A program made the translations under genes and the position numbers. Below the pieces are notes generated by a model that searched no databases, was not told where the DNA came from, and worked only from the letters and a program-made list of their open reading frames with translations. 64,000 bases of DNA from Glebionis coronaria (lineage: Eukaryota; Streptophyta; Magnoliopsida; Asterales; Asteraceae), in the NCBI GenBank assembly GCA_025667525.1, contig CM046882.1:498074292-498138291 (forward strand), given 5' to 3'. Each line of letters begins with the position of its first letter. Positions within the stretch are counted from its first letter, which is position 1. Shown piece after piece: positions 1 through 13,600 of this stretch.

Positions 1-3000
1 CAGATCCTTAATGGGCTTAATATTGGGCCCAATAAGAAAAAGTCCTCAGAAATGGCCCAAAAGCTCCATTCAAGCTTAAAATTTTGTTTTAAACACACAT
101 TTCCAAAGGCCCAAAAGCTGAAAATAAGCTTAAGCTAGCTTATTTCAAAACAGCTTATTCTTAATGGGCTTTTTGGCCCATTAAGCTATAAGCTGATGCC
201 ATAAGCTAAGATTTTATCCACGTCCTTCTCTTGACCTAATTAAGCTATTTGCAAAAAGAAACTTGAAATAAGCTCAAGCAATAAGCCTGAAATAAGCCAA
301 AGCCCTCTTCACAAAACGATAAAATAGTCGTTTTTTAGTTCTAGACTATTTCAAGAGCTGATTCAAGTTGCTATAAGTCACAAATGGCTTAACTAAGCTT
401 CATCAACAAAAAGTTTTCCAATAAGCACACTCAATAAGCCGAAATAAGCAATAAGCTGATTTTGAAAAAGACAAAATAGTCGTTTTCTAGTAAAAACTTA
501 AAACTAAAAGCTGTAAACTTCCAGAATCACTTATAAGCTCAAAATATTAAGACCTATTACAAAAATAAGTTGTTGCACATTGGAATAAGCTAAAATGACT
601 TATTAATAAGCTGAACACCAAATATAACTAGCAGTGGCTAGAAGCAGGGGAAAGGAGTTCCCACTGCCTTGACTTTTTGACTTTGATTTTGAGAGAGTTT
701 CACTTGTTCTTTTTGGACAATCAAGGCACCCTTGTGATCAGTGAATCACAAGGAGTCAATAACAAGAAAATAATCACAAAAACACCCAGCCAATCAGTGC
801 AGTTAATTCAATCTTTGCCTAGATGTGTTCCAGACAAGTAATAAGCAGATCTGGTAGTTATAAGCTACTTTTAAGCTAGAATAAGCTAACCACAAACCAC
901 CAAATGCATACACAAGCTCAATACAACTTAAAGAAACACAGATTAACACATTTCATCCAACAAATCCAACTTATGAACAAGATCTATGCAAAAGCAGTTA
1001 CTGATGAACAATGATGAACACAAGAACAAGGTTTATTGATCTACTTGACACAAAATCCAAATTCAAGGCCTCAGATCTATCACATAGGTTGCAATAACAA
1101 TGATTTAACACTTGTAACCCCTAGTTTAACAAGCAAACTAGGTGTGCACAAGATTTTAGAGCAAAACAACAAATTTTCAAGATTTTATGGCCACTTGTTT
1201 GATTTAGTGATTCAAGGCACAAATTTTGCATATATCAGAACATTAATACCTCAATATCAGATACACACTCAAACAATACCACAATACCAACTCAAAAACA
1301 CACAAACTTGAACAATTAGTCAATCCCAAACACCCTTTTCACTTTTTAAAATCAATTTTAACAAAGTAAAAGTCTTCTCAAGATTGATTTAAGCCCAAAT
1401 AAGCATCATAACACACAACATATGAATCAAGAACCAAATTGCAGGCATAAAAACACACTTATACCAGCAGAATCACAAAATAACCAAAAATCAAATACTT
1501 AATCAGAAAGATGTAGTTTTGAGAATTCAAACCTCCAAGATGTACATCCACACCTTGGAATCAATGAGCTGAGGTGCTAGCAAGAACAAGCACCAGCTTC
1601 CCCCTGCTAAGAACAACAAACAAGCCTAGCCAAAGGCTTGAGCCTAGGTTAACACAAATAGAGTAAAATAAGGTGACAAATGGTCAAGTATATGCAAGAC
1701 TTAGGTTCCCACAAGGCATGAATCTTCCCTTATGGCCTCACCACCCCTTAATCAACCAAGATTAGGAGGTTATGATCACCCTTAAGCTCAAATAAGCAAG
1801 CTGTTGAACCACAAGCGCTTAGCAAACCACTTGACTGATTTTTGAGATAAAAACATATACCAACTTCCAATATTGTTCAAGCTAGTGAATTGTGACTTAT
1901 GTCACTTAAAGAAACAACTCAATGAACAATCCTCACCAAAGCACAAGCCAAATTCTTGACCCAAGCAAGAACAAAGGGACTCACAGGCTTATAGGCTATC
2001 TTGGACTTGTTCAAGGTTTTGTTTAAGTACAAAAACGTGACAATTAGCTACTCAATACAATAACAATAAATGGAACTTAGTTTTAAATCATAACACAATA
2101 CCAGAATCTTATAAATTTTAGAAAATGGCTTTACAAGGCTTGACAAGAGTAAAACTGAGAACAATACCTAAGCTATGAATAAGGGTGCCTTATATAGGGT
2201 TACAATGATTCTAGAAACATAAAGGAAAGCTGAAAACCCTAGCTAATGAAGTTCCACAAATGCCCTTGACGATTTTGAAGATTCTTGAACATGTGACATT
2301 GTTTGGTAGGTTGTGTGAGTTGGCAAGGGTTAAAATGTATCCAAGGGCTTCAAATAAGCTTAAAAACTAAGCTTGGATACTGGACGTTGGATGACTGGTG
2401 GTTTTTTGGCAGTTTCTTCATCCTTGCAGCAGGGGAATCATGTGTGGGTCTTTTGAGTGATGTGGCAAGGTTTATGAGAGTTGGGTTATGATTAAGGCAT
2501 CATTAATCATTAATCTGGAGCATTTGGTGGTTTAATTACAAGTAATTAACAAAACCCCAATTGTGTTCATATGGTAAACAGTGCATGTTTTGATTCATTT
2601 TTGGGTTTAAATATTGTGTTAAGCGCCAAATTAACTAATATGTTAGGATTAGTTAAATAATGGTGAGTGGGATGGTGAGGTGGAGGAAGGGAGGATTGTG
2701 ATTGGTGGGATGGAGTTAGTGGGACAGGTGGCAAGCTGCCATAGGTCTAGGTATCTATTGTGTCTGCCATGTTTAGCCCCTCCTTTCTTTTCTCTTTGTC
2801 ATTTCAGCTCAAACTAGCTATCAACGCCTTTCCCTTTGTTAATAACTTTTCTTTTACATACTTTTGCCCCAAAAAGTTTTACAAAGTATTTTCAGGGGTA
2901 TTTCTTGCGATTTCTTGATTTTTGAAGCGTTGTTTTGGCATTTTCTTCAAAGATGATGGTTTTGACTTGTATTGTTGACTTTGTGGAGGACTGAAACTGA

Positions 3001-3393
3001 CAAGTCTTGATTGTTGAGGGACCATTCTTGCCAATTCTTTAAAGTGGAGGGCCCTTTTTCTAAATTTGACAAACTTTAAGGACCAAACTTGTAATTATGA
3101 ATAAACAAGGGTTTAAAGTATCAATTCTTCAATATTGGAGAACCCTTCTTGTATAATCTTCAATTCTTCAAGGTTTATTCTTGGAAAATCATCACTTGGG
3201 CTTGGTTCATTGTGTGGCTTCTTTTCTCGTGTTCGTTTTTGCATGATTCTTGTGATCTTTTGTCATTTCTCAATATTCGTACCTAAAATACACAAGTAAC
3301 AAACACAAGCATATATTTGGCCATTTTCATGATATTTTATGCATTTAAAGCCCGTTTTGGACGATGAGACCATGTATAAAAGCAGCCTCATCA
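1..3393 (-). mobile_element. Athila-type (Ty3/gypsy) LTR, left end cut by window edge
   Basis: Read on the minus strand, the LTR starts at 3393 with TGATGAGGCTGC. Its first 250 or so bases line up by eye with the LTR that starts at 62209 on the plus strand, and with the LTRs at 53973 and 59369. Shared landmarks are an opening palindrome (GATGAG/CTCATC), a run matching TGTGTATTTTAGGTACG, and a middle stretch around 1340-1400 that matches the end part of the 53973 LTR. A TATA box lies at 2188-2199. The part nearest the window start is crowded with AATAAGC/GCTTATT motifs. No primer-binding site or internal ORF is inside the window, so I cannot say whether this is a solo LTR or part of a full element. 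The small ORFs in it look like chance. Confidence 0.75.
2188..2199 (-). promoter_or_regulatory. TATA box of the Athila-type LTR
   Basis: CCCTATATAAGG on the minus strand lies about 1.2 kb into the LTR. The related LTR at 62209 has CCCTATATAAAGGG at the same relative place (63381-63394), which supports a conserved promoter. Transcription would start about 30 bases further left. Confidence 0.55.
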
Positions 3394-3404
3394 CAAGGCA
3401 AGAC

Positions 3405-3790
3405 CAATAAAGGGTTTCGGTTGGTTTTTCTTTGTTGATCGATTGTGTACGTAATCTAGTCCTAGCCCCTCTCTAGGGTTGTTGGGTAGATTAAATACAA
3501 GCGTTGTAGCTCGGTTTTCACGTGCTAGAATCATGGTTAGCTCGTTGTATTACGTGTGTACAAGATTGTAATATAGTCTTACTTTAGACTATATCTTGGT
3601 ATATTACGGTATAGACCCGAATTGGTGATTCGTTCTTCATCTTGTGGAATTGCTTTAGCGTAAAGGTATGTTGCCCTAATTCGATTAATTACAATTGTGT
3701 TAATATTATGATCTTGTTTAATCGCTTCCGCTATATGGGCTTTGATGTCGTTTAGGGTTTTATATAATTGTTATGATACTAATAAACCTT
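3405..3790 (+). repeat. Inverted fragment of the copia-1 LTR (R-U5 part)
   Basis: This segment matches the reverse complement of about 8545-8945, the 3' half of the copia-1 LTR. Landmarks in order are a GGGTTTCGGTTGG run, TAGTCCTAGCCCCTCTC, GGTGATTCGTTCTT and GTAAAGGTATG. It is in the opposite orientation to the pol fragments it touches at 3790, so it is not the partner LTR of that element. Its left side lies about 10 bases from the end of the Athila-type LTR. Confidence 0.75.
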
Positions 3791-6700
3791 CAAAAAGATC
3801 CTAGCCGAAGCGTAAGGCACATTCTACATGTATGCCTCCTCTTTAAGAGTTGATGCATCCATCACATGACTCAGATTATGCTTAACTTCCATAGATTGAA
3901 AACCTTTCTTGGAATTATGTATATTATACTTCTTCAATATCTTATCTATATGAGCATCTTGACTTAGACCAATTAACCATCTTTTCCTATCTCGATAGAT
4001 CTTAATTCCCAGAATGTATGCAGCTTCTCCTAAATCCTTTATAGAAAACATTTACCAAGATAATCCTTAACAGCTTTAAGTCTTGGAATGTTACTTACCA
4101 TGATTAATATGTCATCAACATATAGGACTAGAAATACTACATCACTCCCACTAGCTTTGCGATAGACACATGGCTCATCACGATTCTGAATAAATATAAA
4201 CTTTTTGATTTATTCATCAAATCGTTTATTCCATTGACGTGATGCTTGCTTCAAACCATAAATAGATCTTCAAAGTTTGCACACGTGTTTTGGATTCTCA
4301 GGATCAACATACCCTTCCGGTTGTTGCATATAGATGTCTTCATCTAAGCAACCATTCAAGAAGGCGGTTTTAACATCCATTTGACATATCTCATAGTCAT
4401 AGTATGCTGACTGCTATAGCTATGAGAATCCTAATAGCTCTTAAGTCAGCAACAGGAGAAAATGTCTCCTTGTAGTCTACGCCAAAAGTTTGAGTAAAAC
4501 CTTTAGCTACTAATCGAGCTTTATAGGATTGTACTTTTCCTTCCATATTGGTTTTCTGCTTGTATATCCACTTATGTCTCACTACTTTAGCATTTGGTGG
4601 TGGATCTATAAGAATCCAAACATCATTAACTTTCATGGATTTTATTTCCTCATCCATAGCAACCATCCACTTATCCTTCTCAGGATCAAGCATGGCGGAT
4701 TTATAATTAGTAGGTTCTCCAAGATCCCCTACTTCATCATCATCCTCTATATTAAGAAATATATTGCTATTAGCATTTTTAATCCTTTCAGATCTACGCA
4801 GAAGAACTAATTCCGGTTGAACCGCCAGACTTTTTGGTTCTACTGGAATTATTTCGCTAGTGTTTTCAGAAGGTAATGTATCTATATGACTCTCTTTAAG
4901 ATCATAATTTCTCCTACTGAATTCTAGATTAACAAGATCACTTTCAAAGAAGTCTCCATACCTAGCAACAATCACTTTGTTCTCAGGTGGATAATAAAAG
5001 TAGTAACCCATAGTTTCCTTAACGTATCCTACAAAGATACATTTCACAGATAGTTGTTAGAGTTTATCGCCCGAGTCACATTTCACATACGCCTCGCAAC
5101 CCCAAACATTTAATTAAGACAAATATGTCTTCTTTCCATGCCATAGTTCATATGGTGTCTTATTCACCTTCTTTGTGGGAACCATATTTAAAATGCGAAC
5201 AACAGATTCTAAAGCATAATCCCAAAAGGATAATGGTAAAGTTATAAGATTAAACATAAATCACGCCCTATCTAATAATGTACGATTTCTCCTTTCAGAT
5301 ACACCATTTTTTATGGAGTATAGGGAGAAGTAAGATGTTGAACAATTCCATTCGCAGTTATATAATCTATAAACTCTTGAATTAAATATTCACCACCTCT
5401 ATCAAAATGAAGAGCTTTAATCTTCTTTGCTAGTTACAATTCTACTTCTGATTTAAACACTTTAAATGTTTCAAATACCTCATGTTTATGTTTAAGTAAA
5501 TAAACATAACCATAACGACTATAATCATCCGTAAATGTTAAGAAGTAGCTAGCACCTTTCCTTGAAAAATTTCTAAATGGTCCGCACACATCAGTATGTA
5601 TTAAACCAAGTAGATCAGTAGCTCTTTCAGTATTTCAATTGAAACTTTTGTATACGAGTCTCCCCAATATGGGCAATTCTACAATGCCAAAGATAAGAAG
5701 AGTTCTTGTCAAACTTTCTCTTCTTATTCATGCTAAATACAGAATTATTATTATACTTGAATTCATTTTCATGCATGTCTATTTCAAACACACCATTCAC
5801 AGAAATTGCATTAAAATAGAAAATACCATCTTTCCAAATAGAAATTCCATTATAATCAATAGTGTGAACGAATCCATTATTCAACAAACAAGAAATGGAA
5901 ATAACACCCCTAACAATTGTAGGTGCATAATGACAATCATTTAAAATGAGTACTAAACCCAAAGGTAAAACTAAATTAAATGTTCCTATAGCTTCAACTA
6001 CTGCTTGTGCGCCATTGCCCACTTGCAGAAATTGTTCCCCATAGGATAGCTTCCTTTCCAGATTAAATCCCTGCAGCGTATTACAAATGTTAATACCGCA
6101 TCCCGTATCATATACCCTGGAATTTAATTTGTATGTCAAATTAAATAATTCGATCATAAATAAAGTACCTGAAGCTGCAGTACTCTACTCAGACTTCTTC
6201 TTTATTTCTCGCAACTCTTCGAGGTAAAGAGGACAATTCCTCTTCTAGTGACCACTTTCCTTGCAATGGTGACAAGTCTCATCCTTCTGAGATTGATTCT
6301 TCTTGACAAAGTTCTGCTTAGGTTTCGAATAAGTCACAACTTTCTTGCCCTTATCACCCTTGCATTTGCCTTTCTTCTTGTTCGCTTGTGGTTTTGGCTT
6401 ACTCACTTAACCCTTTTGTATTGCTAATACAGGAGGAGTAGAGTTAGATGCCTTGTCCTTTAACCCATTTTCATAGTCAATGAGCATTGCATTCAAATCA
6501 TTAACTGTCTTCCCCGTGTAATGCATAATATAGTTTCGAACAAAATCATTGAAGTCCTTGTTAAGGGGACTATTGATCAAGTTAATAGCCATATTATGAT
6601 CATAGGGTTGTCCTAGTGCAATGAGTTGTTCCATATAACCCCTCATCTCCATGTAATGAGCACTAACATACTTTCCAAGAGTTTACTTGCAGCTATGCAA

Positions 6701-7068
6701 AGCATCTACTAAGTCGTAGATCTCCACGGCTTGTCGCTTCTCGAACATAGCCTTGAGTTCATCAAGCATACGCTTAAGCGAAAATAACTCATGCTTCCTT
6801 TGAAGCAGAGGGGACTTTTTCCCTAACATTAAACATGCCACCTCCGAGTGCTTCTTAACATTAACAGCGTGTTCAAGCCTTTGCGCTTCAGAAGCTCCTT
6901 CAGCAAGATCCTTTGGATAGGGAGTAGTCGAGATATCAATAGTACACGCTACTCTCAAGACAATTCTTAGTGAGCGGTACCAATCATTGAAGTTCAGGCC
7001 AGTAAGTTCAGGACGATCAAAAAACGTTTGAACGCAGAACTTATAGTGTTATTGTCGGGTTGAGCCAT
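3790..7068 (-). pseudogene. copia-1 gag-pol polyprotein remnant
   Basis: A Ty1/copia gag-pol gene broken by many stops and shifts. In minus-strand order: a start at 7068 (MAQPDNNTIS), a gag region with the WYRSLRIVLRVA stretch (about 6930-7000), the UBN2-like gag block (6407-6652), a CCHC knuckle starting CHHCKESGH (about 6240-6290), the aspartic protease site DTGCGINICN (about 6090), the gag-pre-integrase HCRIAH motif (about 5680), integrase remnants (5050-5620), and reverse transcriptase from KWIYKQK through QMDVKTAFLNG to the catalytic YVDDILI (about 4100-4115). The tail stops in the reverse transcriptase connection region, so RNase H is missing. It joins directly to an inverted LTR piece at 3790. 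It is surely inactive. The nearest match I know is the abundant copia family of Asteraceae. Confidence 0.9.
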
Positions 7069-8530
7069 TTCTACAGAAATAAGTTCAACTATTAGTATTT
7101 TCGATAATAAACTACTTTTTAAGAAAATAAAATTACCCCGGTATACAAACCATAGTATTTTCCTTGAATCCTAGAACATATATTGACATAGATTCATTAC
7201 ATCAGTTGATATGCTAGTAATGATTGTACTCAACATAGCGACTTATAGAACAATTAAATTGACAAACAATTTTCAATTTCTAGATTTTTAAGGGATTTAC
7301 ATTGCCAAAAAATGTTTTGCATTGTAAACATGTTTCATCCCTTCTGAATACCTTAAGTTTCTAGATCTCATTGAGTAACTTAATTAAGCCGTCTAATCTG
7401 AATAACGTAAAACCATCATACGAATTCTCATTCTATGAAAGTTTTCTCTCCATCACAACATCATCCAAAAATCTCATTTGATGACGTAGTAATTTCAAGT
7501 GTTCGTCAGTTTGGAGCATTTGACTTAAATTTTAAGAGTATAAATTTGATGTCACAATCAATGTATGGAGAAGCATGCATACAACTTCATAGCATAAGTT
7601 TAATAAAACATTTAGTAAACTTGTTCACAACTATTCACAACGTACTTATGGCTAAAGCACAAAGCAATAACTTTATTCATTGTGAATTCGGATGTGAATT
7701 TACGGTAAATCAACCTTAAGGTATAATGCAAATAATAAGCGTAGGTAATTTCAATTTGACGCTAAGGCGAGCCGGGAATTCGGTCAGCGACTAATGGCTT
7801 AACACCTCCTTCTTTAACCGGGTACATGACCAGCGGTGCATTATACGCACTTTATAGTTTGTCAAAAGGAGTAGGTCGTTAGATTATTATTGCAATTCAC
7901 CAATCAACGTAATTCTATGTAATTTAGATCTTAAACAAAAATTAGTTTAATATGATTTAGTCCATATTTGTTTTTTCTTAAAAAAACCCTTGTTTACAAC
8001 AATTCGTACAATTTTAACATAAACAAGTAAAAAAACTAAATCTTAAACACATAATAACAATTTATATGTGCGATAAATAAATCAAATAGCCACATGCAAA
8101 CGATTTGTTCAATAACCTTTAAATCTAGGTTTTTATATTTATTTAAAAGTCTTCCCTAATTCAAGATTTATTGAATCAAATAAAGCAAGTAGCACATAAA
8201 ATCATATAATCATACGATTTCACGATCCATGAAAACATGCACGTTCATCATGGATCCACCCTCAAAACTTAACAATTAAATCTCTTCGGATCGTAACCTT
8301 TAATTTACATGACATAACAATTAATCATGCAATTTTAATCTAAAATTATCCAACATGTAATTTAGGGTTTCAAAAACAATTCTTTTTTTATAAAATTTAG
8401 CCAAAACCCTAATTTTAAAAAACAAAACCCTACTTTTTAAGAAAACCTAAAAAAACATGTAGTTTTAACTCAAAACAACTATTAGTTAAAAAAAACTTTA
8501 GATTTTTGGTAATTATAACATGTTAAAACA
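7069..8530 (-). other. copia-1 5' leader (untranslated)
   Basis: Non-coding stretch between the primer-binding site and the gag start of copia-1, AT-rich. The part from 7428 rightwards is repeated at 16648-17810, where it no longer leads into gag. That shows the repeat boundary falls inside this leader. Copy B holds about 60 extra bases near 16845-16905 that copy A lacks. Confidence 0.7.
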
Positions 8531-8543
8531 GCTCTCGATGCCA
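8531..8543 (-). other. copia-1 primer-binding site
   Basis: The minus strand reads TGGCATCGAGAGC one base after the LTR end. It resembles the TGGTATCAGAGC site typical of plant copia elements (initiator tRNA-Met), with small changes. It fixes the element's orientation and the LTR boundary at 8545. Confidence 0.7.
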
Positions 8544-8544
8544 C

Positions 8545-9492
8545 TGAAGTCTTATATAGTTCATAACAATTACACAAAACCCTAAACGAGATCAAAACAC
8601 ACATAGTGGAAGCGATTTAACAAGATCATAATAATAACACAATTATAATTAATCGAATTAGGGTTACATACCTTTACGTTAAAGCAAATCTACAAGATAA
8701 AGAACGAATCACCAATTAGGGTTTATAACGTCCACCACCAAGATATAATCTAAAGTAAGACTATATTACGTTCTTGTACACACGTAATACAACGAGCTAA
8801 CCGTGACTCTAGCACGTGTAAACCGAACTTCTAAGCTAGTGTAATAATCTACCCAACAACCCTCGAGAGGGGATAGGACTAGATTTTAAGTAAAAACGAA
8901 AAAACACAAAAACCAACCGAAACCCTTTGTGGGTTTTGTTTTGCGATCGCAAGAGAGAAGAAAGGGAGAGATTTGGTGTGTTGATGTGAGGGGTTGTTTA
9001 TATAGAACTAAATCTAGTAGCCCAAAACAAATATAAGGAAAGTTTTTCCTTCCCTTTTTTTCCCTAATAGCCGACGGCCCAAACACCCCTTAGGGTGTTC
9101 CGGAACCTTCCATTCTTCTTTCTATTTATTCCACTTTCTATTTATTCCATAACGCTCGTTAATACTTAACTCTTAATTATTTAACGATCGTTAACGTTAT
9201 AGCTCGGTTTAATTTAATAAATATAATAAATATATATTTATTAAATAAATTAATAAATATAATAAATATATTTATTAAATAAATTAACTCTTTACGTATT
9301 GTGTGCAACCCGTAATCTCAAGTTCGATCCTATCACACGACTATTAAATATAAGTCCATAAACTTTTACATCTTTCCTAAGGACATCTATTTCTAACTAT
9401 AAGATGTCCTTGGGTATATCTTTTCATTTCTGGTTGGATCATAGGAGTTGATTTCCTATCCTAAACCACCTTTTGACTCCACCATTCTGTCA
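8545..9492 (-). mobile_element. copia-1 5' LTR, copy A (948 bp)
   Basis: On the plus strand it runs from TGAAGTCTT to CTGTCA, so it has TG/CA ends with a short TGA/TCA inverted terminus. The left edge is set by the primer-binding site and the right edge by the CA. A TATA box lies at 8996-9006 (minus). It contains a TA-rich stretch at about 9210-9290. The copy at 17825-18774 is about 950 bp. Confidence 0.7.
8996..9006 (-). promoter_or_regulatory. TATA box, copia-1 LTR copy A
   Basis: CTATATAAAC on the minus strand, inside the LTR and upstream of the R-U5 part. The same box is kept in copy B at 18284-18293. Confidence 0.5.
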
Positions 9493-10669
9493 TGAGATAG
9501 TACGTGTTGGAGTATAGATCGTAACCATAAAACCAATGAAATACCAATTAAAGTGTTTGATATAAATAAAAACGTTTAAAACTTTGAAAATTTAACATTT
9601 TCGAATACTCCCTTACACATGTGCATTGATACTCAAAATACTTTTGCACGTGAAGGAAAGAGTTACACTTGAGTCTTTAAGATCACATTTTTCAATATTA
9701 CATTTTAAAAACATTTTCTCCCCGATATCAAATATAAAAACAACTTGCTATTAGTATAAAATGACATTTTCTGAAAATCGTTTGGGGAGAAAAATGTGTA
9801 CACGCATGATCATGGAACTTTTAAAATACTCCCCCTCAAAAATATATGTGTGTCACCACTTTAATAAAAAAATTGACACCAAAATATAAAAATGACACCA
9901 CAAAATATGTTGAGGTACGGAGTTGAGATGCCTTAACCGATATAATATGTTTCGTATGACGTTTATAAACCATTATAACATTTTTGAAATATGTTGGATA
10001 CACAAATTATGAAATTAATGAGATGTACCTAACAACATTAAAGGCTTTGTTTTTAAAACGATCTCCCTAAAAATCTTATCCATATAAAATATGACATTTT
10101 TGAGACACTGAAACCACATTATAAGGAAGGGAGTGTTGAACACACAATTTTGAAAGATTTAGAGAAACCATTTGAGAAACTCTTCAAACATTATGTTCAA
10201 TAGTTTTAAAAATATCATGATAGAGGACTTCTCTTCTATCTATTTAGAGAAATCGCACTGAAACGTACATTCCCATTGCGTTCGGGACCGATTTTCATGA
10301 ACTCAAAAGCTTGTTTGTTGTGTGACTAGCTCAAGACCAAAATTTTTTATTTTCTCGTTGTTGAGGATAAGTTATCATCCGTGATAAACTTTCCTTACCT
10401 TGAAGTCCGAGTTCTAAGCTGACTTTTACTTAGAAGTCGTAGAGAAAATAGAAATGACATGTTTTGAAAATATTTAAACTTTCATTAGAGCTTTATTTAC
10501 TAACCAATGTCATTATTGAACGACAATTCTAGGCATGTAAATAATTTTTCTAGGCATGTAAATATTATCGATACTGAAATACATGTCGAGAATATTCTTT
10601 TTGTAGTTTTTAAAATTTTCTATTTTTGTATTTTGTTTTTATAGGTTTTATATTTTAAAATTTTTCTTT
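9493..10669 (-). other. 3' untranslated region and partial 3' LTR of copia-2, copy A
   Basis: No ORF. On the minus strand this follows the copia-2 RNase H end. A purine run TTTTGAGGGGGAGT at about 9827-9840 looks like the element's polypurine tract, so about 9493-9825 would be part of its 3' LTR, ending abruptly at the copia-1 LTR. A 22-bp local duplication (TTCTAGGCATGTAAAT) at 10529-10565 is present here and absent from copy B. Confidence 0.5.
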
Positions 10670-13600
10670 TTAAAAAATATTTACAAGTTTGATTTTTGAG
10701 TTATATGAAGCAGATTCATTTGCCAAAACCTCTAGTTCCACTGGAGTCAAACATCTCATATCGAGACGGCCGACGAGGTACTCAAACCTATCTTGCGACA
10801 ACGCTTTGGTAAACAAGTCTACTAGTTGGTAATCAGTTCCGACAATGTATAATTCCACAATACCGCGTTCCACTTTTCCTCGATGAAGTGATATATTACG
10901 TCGATGTGCTTCATGCGGGAGTGGTGAACTGGGTTGCAAGAGAAGGATATGGTCGACTTTAAGTCACAATACATAGGTATTTTATCAAAGTGGAAGCCAT
11001 AATCTGTGAGTTGTGTTCTCATCCAAACAACTTGAGAACAACACGTAGATAGACACATACTTTGCTTCGACTGATGACAATGAAGTTCATTCCTGATTCT
11101 TGGATGACCAACCCACAATATTGTCTCCCCCTATAAATTATACACCACGGGAAGTGCTTTTACAAGTATCAAGGCAACCTGCGTGATCAGAATCTAAAAG
11201 GCCGTTAGATGAAAATCGTTTTCCTTCGAATACCAGAGTCTCATGTGAATGGTATTCTTGAGGTACCGAAAGATCCGTTTAACCTCCTTGAGGTGCTTTT
11301 ATGTAGGTATGGCTTGATATCGTGCACAATAGCATGTTGCATGAACAATATATGGTCTACTTGTTGTCAAGTACATGAGTGAGCCAATCATACTGTCGTA
11401 CCGCGTTTGATCTATGGGTAGCCAGTAAAAATTAACGTCTGCGGATGTGGTTGATATTTGTGTACCAACGCGCACACATGAGGTCATACCATGCTTTTTA
11501 AGTATATCTTGAGCATACTTAGCTTGGTTAATATAGATATTACGTGGGGTTAATGAATCTGAAGGCCTAAAAATAATTTTAGCTCCCACATCATTGACAT
11601 TTCGAATTTGATGTGCATTATTTTTTCAAAACGTTTTGAAAGTTTTGGGTTCGTAGAAACAAAAATTATGTCATCAACGTAAATCTGCACTAGAAATATG
11701 TCATCACCATATTTATGAATAAATAGAGTTGGATCAATGGAACCTTTAGAGAATCCTTTAGATACCAGGAATCTTAAGAGTTCATCGTACCATGCTATTA
11801 GAGCTTGCGTAGGTCTATATAATGCCTTCTTGAGACGGTAGACTTTGTCATGATGATGAGGGTCAAAGAATCCATCTCGTTGATTAAGATACACTTCTTC
11901 TTTCAAAAAATGTTGAGAAATGTTGTCTTAACGTCCATCGGGTAGACCGTGAATCCCTTATGTGTGGCATAAGCCAGGAATATCCTAACTACTTCCAAAC
12001 GAGCAACTAGCGCAAATGATTCTTCAAAATTGATTCCTTCTTGTTGATGATATCCCTTAACCACAATACGAGATTTGTTTTTTTATATTGCATGTTATTC
12101 ATCCAATTTGTTTTTCCAGATCCATTTCAAATTGAGAAGCGTTACTCCATATGGTATGTCAACAAGTTCTCAGTCTTCGAGTTTTTCAAATTGATGAAGT
12201 TCGTCTTGCATTGATTCGATCTACGCATGATCAGACATGGATGATCACGTGTCCAATGGTGAGTGGATGGTTATCTTTTGTAGAACGTATGCATGTTTGA
12301 CGGATCAACATGTCGAGTAGAGGACTCGCCAACTTCGAATACCGGTGTACCGAATGGGTCGATAAATTCATCTTATTTAAACTTTGCACTTGCTTCTTGA
12401 TCTGAATGAATGCATGCGGCATTAAGGGTGATGACGGTTCAATTAAAATATCATGATATTGGTGATTATTCAATGGAATTGTCTCTTGAGCAACGGTTGC
12501 TGAAGTAGATGGAGTTGTGTTTTTTTGACGTTGATCGGGTGCATCATCGTAATAAAAAACGGAAGACTTTGACACGGCTTGGTTGTTTCCATTGTAGTAT
12601 TCATCGAACATTGGACTATATATGCAATCCAACTCATTCATTTTTTTGTACTATCTATCAAAGCTAAACTAGTTTCAATCTATTAATATTACTAACACAC
12701 AGGAAAAGTATACCCTTTCGTTTTGAAATATTGTAAAGGTAAGACCAGATCGTTCCACGGGATCTTGAAGGAATTACATTTAGTTTTCCCCAACTCACAA
12801 GAAAAACAAAGATGGTCTTTGACTAATTTCAACTTAGTAAGACCGGTCAAAATATCATTCTTTGAGAGCAAGTTAATGGTGTGATGCGTAACAAAATAAC
12901 TTTAAATATATATAACTAGTTTCAACCGATTAGTATTACTAACACAAGGGAACAGTTTACCCTTTTGTTTCGATTTTTTGTAATATCCGTCATATCTGCT
13001 AGAGGAGTATCTTCTTGACTTTCAGACACGGGACTTGCTCTGCCTTATGCAGGTGCCATTGCTGGACATTGAGGAGCGGGTCTTGAGCTGCTGTGATCAA
13101 GTACCATATGTGGCAATTCTTCAAAGTTGACATGAATGGTTTCAACAATAATTTTTGTTCTCTTGTTGTAGACTCGATATCCTTTGGTCAATGTAGCATA
13201 CCTCATAAAATACATGTATCACCTTTTTCTTTCATCTTGTCGAGATTCTCGCCGTCTTTAAGAATGTACCACAAATATCCAAATGTGAAAGAATTTAGCA
13301 ATAGGTTTCTTGCCATTGATTATGTGGTATGGTGTCTTTTCATGTCTAGGGATTACGAGAGAATGATTCTATGTATAGCAGGCAGTTGCAATAGCTTTAG
13401 CCCAAAAGAATAGCGCTAATTTTGAAACATAGATCATCGTTCGAGTAGCCTCAACGAAATTACGGTTCCGTCGTTCAACAACACATTTTGTTTAGGAGTT
13501 TTAGTAATTGAAGTTTGGTGTTCTATGCCTTCTTCATGAAAATAAGCTTGCAAATTCTTATTCAAAAATTATGTACCTCTATCCGTTCAGATAGTTAATA

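Noticed and set aside
1036..1311. 91-residue plus-strand ORF
   Set aside because: It lies inside the minus-strand LTR, matches no family I know and has repetitive low-complexity content. Chance ORF.
4529..5944. Plus-strand ORFs of 93 and 101 residues (4529-4810, 5639-5944)
   Set aside because: They are antisense to clear copia gag-pol coding and read as Phe/Ile-rich shadows.
13093..13413. 106-residue plus-strand ORF, present also at 22355-22675
   Set aside because: It persists only because the region is duplicated. It is antisense to eroded copia-2 integrase.
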